A DNA stretch of 10,921 nucleotides from Cytophagales bacterium (GTDB lineage: Bacteria > Bacteroidota > Bacteroidia > Cytophagales > Cyclobacteriaceae). The translations under genes and the position numbers were made by a program. The notes below the pieces were generated by a model, which made no database searches, was not told the origin of the DNA, and was given only the letters and a program-made list of their open reading frames with translations. The stretch spans positions 1-10,921 of the forward strand of contig JAJCYL010000428.1 in NCBI GenBank assembly GCA_029262955.1, written 5' to 3'. This document shows, piece after piece, positions 6,075 through 10,921 of the stretch (positions within the stretch are counted from its first letter, which is position 1; every line of letters starts with the position of its first letter).

Positions 6075-7226
6075 ATGAATAGAATTTACCGGTACTTTTC
6101 TTTTAGTGCTATGTTGATTTACTATTCAGCATGTATTTCACCTGTTGATATAGATACTGATTTAAAAGATGACATACTGGTTGTGGAAGGATTCATCACT
6201 GATGATTTTGGACCCCATGAAATTGCCATTACCCGAGTGGCTAAATTCGCCGGTGGTATAGCTGGTGGCACTATTTTTCCTGTTAACGATGTGGAAATCT
6301 ATATTGTTGACAACAATGGCGTACGTACGGAGCTGCTTCAAACTGACACCACGGTCAAGGAAATTTTACAGCCAGTTTTTTCGATTCCACCTGTGCCCCA
6401 ACGAACTGTCTTTAGACCGGTAAAAACCGGATATCGAACGCCTTTTGACTTCAAAGGGGTGAAGGGTAATACTTACACCTTACATTTCACTTTGTTTAAT
6501 GGAAGAACGTACGTTTCAACCCCACAAACAATACCTGACGGACCGGAATTAGATTCTGTGATTCTGAAATACAAAATGGTACCAAGCACTGACCCGGTTG
6601 TTTTTGACTCTGGCGTAGACGTCTTGGCCAAATGGCAAGACCTCGCTGAGCAGGATAATTATTACTCGTGGCAAGTGAATGGAATCTATTTGATTGAAAC
6701 TCCCTTAAATGAATTCTTAGATCCTTCGAGATGTCTGTACGATCTCGATATGAGCGGGTGTTGTAACAGATGCTGGATCACTGAAACGAACATTATTGGG
6801 AACACATTGGCATCTAGTGATATCAATACCAATGGCCAATTGATTACCATGAAAGTCGGTTTCATCAAAGATGATGGATTGAGGTTTGCCAATACTACTG
6901 TTGATGCCAACAAGCAGTACTATGTGGAATTGGAACAACTTAGCACGAATAAGGAGGCCTTTAGATTTAATGAGCTCATCCAATCTCAAATTGAAATTGA
7001 TGGGGATATTTTTGACCCTCCTCCCGCAGAAGTAAGCGGCAATATAACTAACGTCAATAATCCTGATGAAAAGGTAATTGGATTCTTTGGAGCCCACTCA
7101 ATTACACGGAAAGGGGCGTTCATTAAACGATCAATTTTGGAAAATATCCAAAGATGGCCCCATGCATGTGGTGATTGTAGTGTTAGGAATGGGTCTTCCA
7201 TTGAAACGCCAGCTGTTTATAGATAA
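6075..7226 (+). CDS. DUF4249 domain-containing lipoprotein
   Basis: This 383-residue protein begins with a signal peptide ending in a lipobox-like YSAC (Cys20), so it is probably a lipoprotein at the outer membrane. Tyr17 at the -3 position is less typical than Leu or Val. The mature start (SPVDIDTDLKDDILVVEGFITDD) and the beta-rich body are typical of DUF4249: ITRV near the start, a 'V.DAxV.I.D' type strand (VNDVEIYIVDNNG), and GNTYTLHF followed by YVSTPQTIPDGPELDSV. Cysteines sit where the family has them: C220, C229, C230 and C233 around a Cys-Trp, and C365-G-D-C368 near the end. Members usually lie next to a TonB-dependent receptor and are thought to assist outer-membrane uptake. No receptor is in this window: pruA lies downstream and a small membrane gene upstream on the opposite strand. 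The ATG at 6075 is the only sensible start before the signal peptide. The family call is strong; the function is unknown. Confidence 0.86.
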   Translation: MNRIYRYFSFSAMLIYYSACISPVDIDTDLKDDILVVEGFITDDFGPHEIAITRVAKFAGGIAGGTIFPVNDVEIYIVDNNGVRTELLQTDTTVKEILQPVFSIPPVPQRTVFRPVKTGYRTPFDFKGVKGNTYTLHFTLFNGRTYVSTPQTIPDGPELDSVILKYKMVPSTDPVVFDSGVDVLAKWQDLAEQDNYYSWQVNGIYLIETPLNEFLDPSRCLYDLDMSGCCNRCWITETNIIGNTLASSDINTNGQLITMKVGFIKDDGLRFANTTVDANKQYYVELEQLSTNKEAFRFNELIQSQIEIDGDIFDPPPAEVSGNITNVNNPDEKVIGFFGAHSITRKGAFIKRSILENIQRWPHACGDCSVRNGSSIETPAVYR

Positions 7227-7306
7227 TCGTAATTACATGGTGCTCAGTTGCCAATTGATTATTTTTGCGACCCGTATTTTGAAAAACAAATAAACAACAT
7301 TGAGAT

Positions 7307-8938
7307 ATGCCTAAAGGTAATTTTGTAGTCCCTTTTCCAGACAATGAGCCAGTAAAAAGTTATGCTTCTGGCAGCCCTGAACGAATATCACTTCAAGCTA
7401 AATTGAAGGAAATGAGTTCTCAGGAAATTAATGTTCCCATGTACATTGGCAGTGAAGAGGTCACAACTAGTACTAAGATTAGAATGTCTCCTCCTCATGA
7501 TCACAAGCATACCTTGGGTCATTTTTATGAAGGGGATGCTTCTCATGTTGAGCAGGCCATCAATGCGGCACTGGGAGCACGAGAGGCATGGGCTAATATG
7601 AGTTGGGAGCATCGGGCGACTATCTTTTTGAAAGCTGCAGACTTACTAGCCGGCCCATATAGAGATGATATCAATGCAGCAACCATGCTTTGTCAGTCAA
7701 AGAATGCTTTTCAGGCCGAAATTGATGCCGCATGTGAGTTGATTGATTTCTTCAAATTCAATGTGGCATATATGCAGGAAATCTACCAGCAACAACCCGA
7801 ATCGGCTCCGGGTATTTGGAATAGATTGGAGTACAGGCCATTGGAAGGGTTTGTTTTTGCCATAACGCCATTCAATTTTACGTCTATTGCTGCCAATTTA
7901 ACTGTTGCGCCAGCACTGATGGGGAATACTGTTGTTTGGAAACCATCGTACCCTCAGGTTTATTCGGCTAAGGTGATCATGGAACTCTTAAAAGAAGCAG
8001 GCTTACCGGATGGTGTAATTAACCTCATAACTGTTGATGGTCCGGTAGCAGGCGAAGTGATTTTCAACCATCCTGATTTCGCTGGATTACATTTTACAGG
8101 AAGCACTGGTGTCTTTAAGCAATTGTGGAAAACCATTGGAGCCAACATCGATAAATACAAAGCTTATCCTCGAGTGGTGGGTGAGACAGGTGGCAAAGAT
8201 TTTATAGTGGCACATAAATCTGCTGATCCTAAGGCTTTAGCTACGGGTATTGTTCGAGGTGCTTTTGAATTCCAGGGGCAAAAATGTAGTGCAGCGTCAA
8301 GAGCCTACATTCCAGACAATATCTGGGAGGAAGTGAAGGGATACGTAGTGGAGGATCTTAAGACCATCAAAATGGGAGATCCAAAAGACTTCACCAACTT
8401 TGTTAATGCGGTGATTTCAGAGGCTTCATTTGATAAAATCGCCAATTACATTGATCAGGCCAGAGAAAGCAATCTGGCAGAAATTATTGCAGGTGGAGGA
8501 TATGATAAATCTAAGGGATACTTCATTGAACCAACCGTAATCGTTGCTAAGGATCCAATGTTTACCACTATGTGTGAAGAAATATTTGGACCAGTAATGA
8601 CCATTTACGTCTATCAGGCAGAGCGTTTTGAAGAAGTTTTAGAATTGGTAGATTCAACATCTCCATATGCTTTGACCGGGGCGGTGTTTAGCCAGGACAG
8701 ATACGCGGTGGAATTAGCTACTAAAAAGCTAGTCAATTCAGCGGGCAACTTCTATATCAATGATAAGCCTACAGGGGCAGTAGTGGGTCAGCAACCTTTC
8801 GGGGGAGGACGGGCATCTGGTACCAATGATAAGGCCGGCTCAATACTTAACTTAATTCGATGGGCAAGTCCTAGAACCATAAAGGAAACGTTTGTTCCAG
8901 CTCATGACTATAGATATCCATTTTTGGAAAAAGATTGA
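7307..8938 (+). CDS. pruA: L-glutamate gamma-semialdehyde dehydrogenase (delta-1-pyrroline-5-carboxylate dehydrogenase)
   Basis: This 543-residue protein is the stand-alone form of the second proline-catabolism enzyme. It oxidises L-glutamate gamma-semialdehyde (from P5C) to L-glutamate with NAD+ (EC 1.2.1.88). Aldehyde dehydrogenase landmarks are present: ITPFNFTSIAANLTVAP for the cofactor-binding region, HFTGSTGVF, the general-base Glu293 in VVGETGGKDF, the catalytic Cys327 in GQKCSAASR, EEIFGPVMT, and the C-terminal NFYINDKPTGAVVGQQPFGG with GRASGTNDKAGS, which is diagnostic of P5C dehydrogenases. The length fits the ALDH4 type and not the PutA fusion. The N terminus MPKGNFVVPFPDNEPVKSY is typical of Bacteroidota members and supports the ATG at 7307. 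No proline dehydrogenase (putA/prodh) gene lies nearby, so the first step must be encoded elsewhere. The gene starts 80 bases after the DUF4249 gene. The identification is secure. Confidence 0.95.
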   Translation: MPKGNFVVPFPDNEPVKSYASGSPERISLQAKLKEMSSQEINVPMYIGSEEVTTSTKIRMSPPHDHKHTLGHFYEGDASHVEQAINAALGAREAWANMSWEHRATIFLKAADLLAGPYRDDINAATMLCQSKNAFQAEIDAACELIDFFKFNVAYMQEIYQQQPESAPGIWNRLEYRPLEGFVFAITPFNFTSIAANLTVAPALMGNTVVWKPSYPQVYSAKVIMELLKEAGLPDGVINLITVDGPVAGEVIFNHPDFAGLHFTGSTGVFKQLWKTIGANIDKYKAYPRVVGETGGKDFIVAHKSADPKALATGIVRGAFEFQGQKCSAASRAYIPDNIWEEVKGYVVEDLKTIKMGDPKDFTNFVNAVISEASFDKIANYIDQARESNLAEIIAGGGYDKSKGYFIEPTVIVAKDPMFTTMCEEIFGPVMTIYVYQAERFEEVLELVDSTSPYALTGAVFSQDRYAVELATKKLVNSAGNFYINDKPTGAVVGQQPFGGGRASGTNDKAGSILNLIRWASPRTIKETFVPAHDYRYPFLEKD

Positions 8939-9047
8939 GAGTCTTTTGCCAATTTGAATAGTCGTCCGATCTAATTATCACTTTTGAGAAGAATTGGGAC
9001 AACCATTCTCTATCAGGGGAATTACATTTATTATTGAGGTTAGCTAA

Positions 9048-9782
9048 ATGGGAGATAGCTTAGTCATCATACCGACCTATAATGAAAAGGAGAATATTAA
9101 AGCAATTCTTGCAGAAATAGTATCTCTGGAGCCAGCCATGGATGTGCTTGTGGTAGATGATAATTCCCCTGATGGTACAGCTACTTTAGTAAGCGAGAGC
9201 CAGGCACTTTATCCGAATAGGATTCATTTGATTAAAAGACCCGGAAAAAACGGATTGGGCACTGCCTATATTACAGGGTTTAACTATGCTCTTGATCGAG
9301 ATTATCAGTTTATATTCGAAATGGATGCTGACTTCAGCCATAGTCCCAAGGATTTAATTTCTCTGTTGGAAACCTGTAAAGAGGAAGGATTTGATCTGGC
9401 CATAGGTTCACGATATGTGAAAGGGGTGAATGTAGTAAACTGGCCGTTAGGGCGTGTACTCATGTCTTATCTCGCGAGCGTCTATGTACGGATTGTAACT
9501 GGTTTGCCAGTTAGTGATGCTACCGCAGGGTTTAAGTGCTACCGGCGAAAAGTACTTGAATCTATTGAACTGGATAAGATAAAGTTCGTTGGATACGCGT
9601 TTCAAATTGAAATGAAATTCAAGGCCTGGAAGTATGGATTTAAAATCAAAGAGGTCCCTATAATATTTATCAACAGAAAATTGGGCGAGTCTAAGATGTC
9701 AACCGGTATTTTTAAAGAGGCATTTCTTGGGGTAATGCAAATGAAATTGGCTAGCCTGTTTAAAAGGTATCCAACTAACTAA
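9048..9782 (+). CDS. Polyprenol monophosphomannose synthase-like glycosyltransferase (GT2, DPM1-like)
   Basis: This 244-residue family 2 glycosyltransferase matches the short, single-domain DPM1/Ppm1 type, which transfers mannose (or a similar sugar) from GDP-mannose to a polyprenyl phosphate at the cytosolic membrane face. Signatures in order are IIPTYNEKENI (residues 7-17), VVDDNSPDGTA (Asp37, Asp38), KNGLGTAYITGF, the metal-binding MDADFSHSPKD (Asp93, Asp95), GSRYVKG, DATAGFKCYRR (from Asp157), YAFQIEM and FINRKLGESKMS. No C-terminal membrane helices are present, so it is the soluble/peripheral type. The exact sugar and lipid are inferred from the family. The ATG at 9048 is preceded by GAGG at 9036..9039, eight bases away, one of the few Shine-Dalgarno-like sites in the window. 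Its 3' end overlaps the convergent permease gene by 8 bp. The family is sure; the substrate is less so. Confidence 0.92.
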   Translation: MGDSLVIIPTYNEKENIKAILAEIVSLEPAMDVLVVDDNSPDGTATLVSESQALYPNRIHLIKRPGKNGLGTAYITGFNYALDRDYQFIFEMDADFSHSPKDLISLLETCKEEGFDLAIGSRYVKGVNVVNWPLGRVLMSYLASVYVRIVTGLPVSDATAGFKCYRRKVLESIELDKIKFVGYAFQIEMKFKAWKYGFKIKEVPIIFINRKLGESKMSTGIFKEAFLGVMQMKLASLFKRYPTN

Positions 9783-10921
9783 AACGTATAGCATTAACAG
9801 GTCTGATCCTGGTTACTATCATTGTAGGTATAAAAAGTGCCAAATTGACCAAAATGAAGGTGAGTAAGTTGAGCCCCACTATTACAGACCAGTCCCAGTA
9901 AATGGGGACAAAACTCATGTAATAATTGACCGGGTCAAGCGGAATTATTTGGAAGTGATACTGTAGCATTCCAAAACCAATACCAACCGCATTTCCCAGG
10001 AGCATTCCTTTTACTATAAGCAGCATCCCATTAAGTGTAAAAATGCGCTTGACCTGGGTATCTGTTGCTCCAAGTGCTTTGAATATCCCTATCATTTGGG
10101 TTCTTTCCATGATCAGGATGAGTAAAATGGAAACCATATTGAATGAGGCAATGAAAAGAACCAATACAAGGAATACCACTACATTCTGGCTGATAAGACT
10201 GAGCCAGTCAAATATCTGTACATACTTATCAGATATTTTATCTACATATAGATCATAATCAACTACCTGGAAAAGATCTTCTTCGGCTTTGGCAATGTCA
10301 TTAGGGTCGTTAATGAAAACTTCCATACCCCCAGCGAGAGAGTCTGGCCAATTGTTAAGCCTTCTAATCATATCAAGGTCTCCAAGAACTAATTTCTGAT
10401 CAAATTCCTCAAGCCCCGTTTCATATATTCCAACTACGGTCAGCCTTCGAAATCGAGGTGGATCCTGGACAAAGTAGGTTATCACTCGATCATCAACATG
10501 CAACTCCAGTATATCCGCTATGTGTCTACTTAGAACAATTTCATTAGAATAGGTGGAGTCGCTGAATTCTATAAAGCGACCTTCCGTGATGTTTGAAGAG
10601 AAGTTATCAATGTCAAATGTTTCTGAAACACCTTTAATTATAACGCCGTGTACCTCCTTATCCGTTTTTAGCAGGCCAAGTTTGTTGCTGTATTCCTGGA
10701 CATGCCGTATATAATCGTATTGACGGTAGTTTTGATAGAAGTCAGAGTTTAGGCTCACCGGTCGGTCCTCCAGCGCAGTACTCAATGTGTATTTGGTCAC
10801 TTGAAGGTGGCCACCGAAGTCGTATATCTTGTTTTGAACCGTTTGTTGAAACCCATGGAGGATTAGGAATGAAACAATCATTGCTGCTAATCCAATAGCA
10901 ATACTGGCAATGGCAATTTTG
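9775..10921 (-). CDS. FtsX-like ABC transporter permease, LolE/MacB type (partial at 5' end)
   Basis: The frame is open through the right edge, so the start is outside the window and the Met at 10881 is internal. The visible 381 residues begin in the first membrane helix (KIAIASIAIGLAAMIVSFLILHGF). This is followed by a periplasmic MacB-type domain of about 200 residues (FGGHLQVTKY... GVIIKGV... IVLSRHIADIL... VVGIYETGLEEFD) and then the FtsX module with three more helices. The coupling-helix stretch ILIMERTQMIGIFKALGAT with VKRIF is clear, and the end ...IVTRIRPVNAIRFS is typical. The four-helix layout and sequence fit the LolC/LolE-like permeases of Bacteroidota (about 400 residues), which in proteobacteria release lipoproteins from the inner membrane; the role here is inferred. 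No ATPase gene is in the window. Its last 8 bases overlap the end of the glycosyltransferase gene. Confidence 0.9.
   Translation of the reverse strand, partial: KIAIASIAIGLAAMIVSFLILHGFQQTVQNKIYDFGGHLQVTKYTLSTALEDRPVSLNSDFYQNYRQYDYIRHVQEYSNKLGLLKTDKEVHGVIIKGVSETFDIDNFSSNITEGRFIEFSDSTYSNEIVLSRHIADILELHVDDRVITYFVQDPPRFRRLTVVGIYETGLEEFDQKLVLGDLDMIRRLNNWPDSLAGGMEVFINDPNDIAKAEEDLFQVVDYDLYVDKISDKYVQIFDWLSLISQNVVVFLVLVLFIASFNMVSILLILIMERTQMIGIFKALGATDTQVKRIFTLNGMLLIVKGMLLGNAVGIGFGMLQYHFQIIPLDPVNYYMSFVPIYWDWSVIVGLNLLTFILVNLALFIPTMIVTRIRPVNAIRFS

Noticed and set aside
6717..7097. Minus-strand open frame of 126 codons inside the DUF4249 gene
   Set aside because: It is antisense to a well-supported lipoprotein gene and shows no domain or signal.
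8939..9047. Possible RNA gene or terminator between pruA and the glycosyltransferase gene
   Set aside because: I found no stable GC-rich hairpin followed by a T-run and no recognisable RNA motif; it looks like an ordinary AT-rich leader.
1..10921. Mobile element, CRISPR array, defence island or biosynthetic cluster
   Set aside because: No transposase, integrase, direct-repeat array, toxin-antitoxin pair or cluster-type enzyme set is present; gene content is mainly housekeeping and surface proteins.

Overview
The window looks like chromosomal DNA of a Bacteroidota bacterium, probably Cytophagales or a close relative. The support is the gene content: a multi-domain lamin-tail surface protein, a DUF4249 lipoprotein, a cytochrome-b5-like small protein whose sequence is typical of that group, and a THUMP-like-domain methyltransferase. 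AT-rich intergenic regions carry TAnnTTTG-type -7 boxes, and most starts lack a strong Shine-Dalgarno sequence. No rRNA, tRNA, CRISPR array, insertion sequence or phage gene was seen.

Layout. The left edge (minus strand) holds the N-terminal part of a cytochrome b5-like heme/steroid-binding protein. To its right, 192..3449 (minus) is one long gene for a secreted protein with three lamin-tail domains, interleaved Ig-like domains and a FlgD-like C-terminal domain. It is cut by one in-frame TAA at 1143..1145, so it appears as a 768-residue piece plus a downstream piece of about 296 residues. A 117-bp divergent intergenic region separates it from a plus-strand pair: asd (aspartate-semialdehyde dehydrogenase) and, 5 nt later, a THUMP-like SAM methyltransferase. 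That gene's 3' end overlaps a small two-helix membrane protein on the minus strand. Next on the plus strand come an orphan DUF4249 lipoprotein, pruA (delta-1-pyrroline-5-carboxylate dehydrogenase) and a DPM1-like polyprenyl-phosphate mannosyltransferase. The last of these overlaps by 8 bp, tail to tail, an FtsX/LolE-type ABC transporter permease that runs off the right edge.

How the genes relate. Most are independent housekeeping functions: lysine/threonine/methionine and diaminopimelate supply (asd), proline catabolism (pruA), RNA or other methylation, lipid-linked sugar donor synthesis, and lipoprotein or substrate export. The surface layer is represented by the lamin-tail protein and the DUF4249 lipoprotein. 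I see no new defence, mobile or biosynthetic system. The most notable signals are the nonsense codon that splits the lamin-tail gene, with strong internal evidence of what was interrupted, and a cysteine pattern that links each lamin-tail domain to the Ig-like domain after it.
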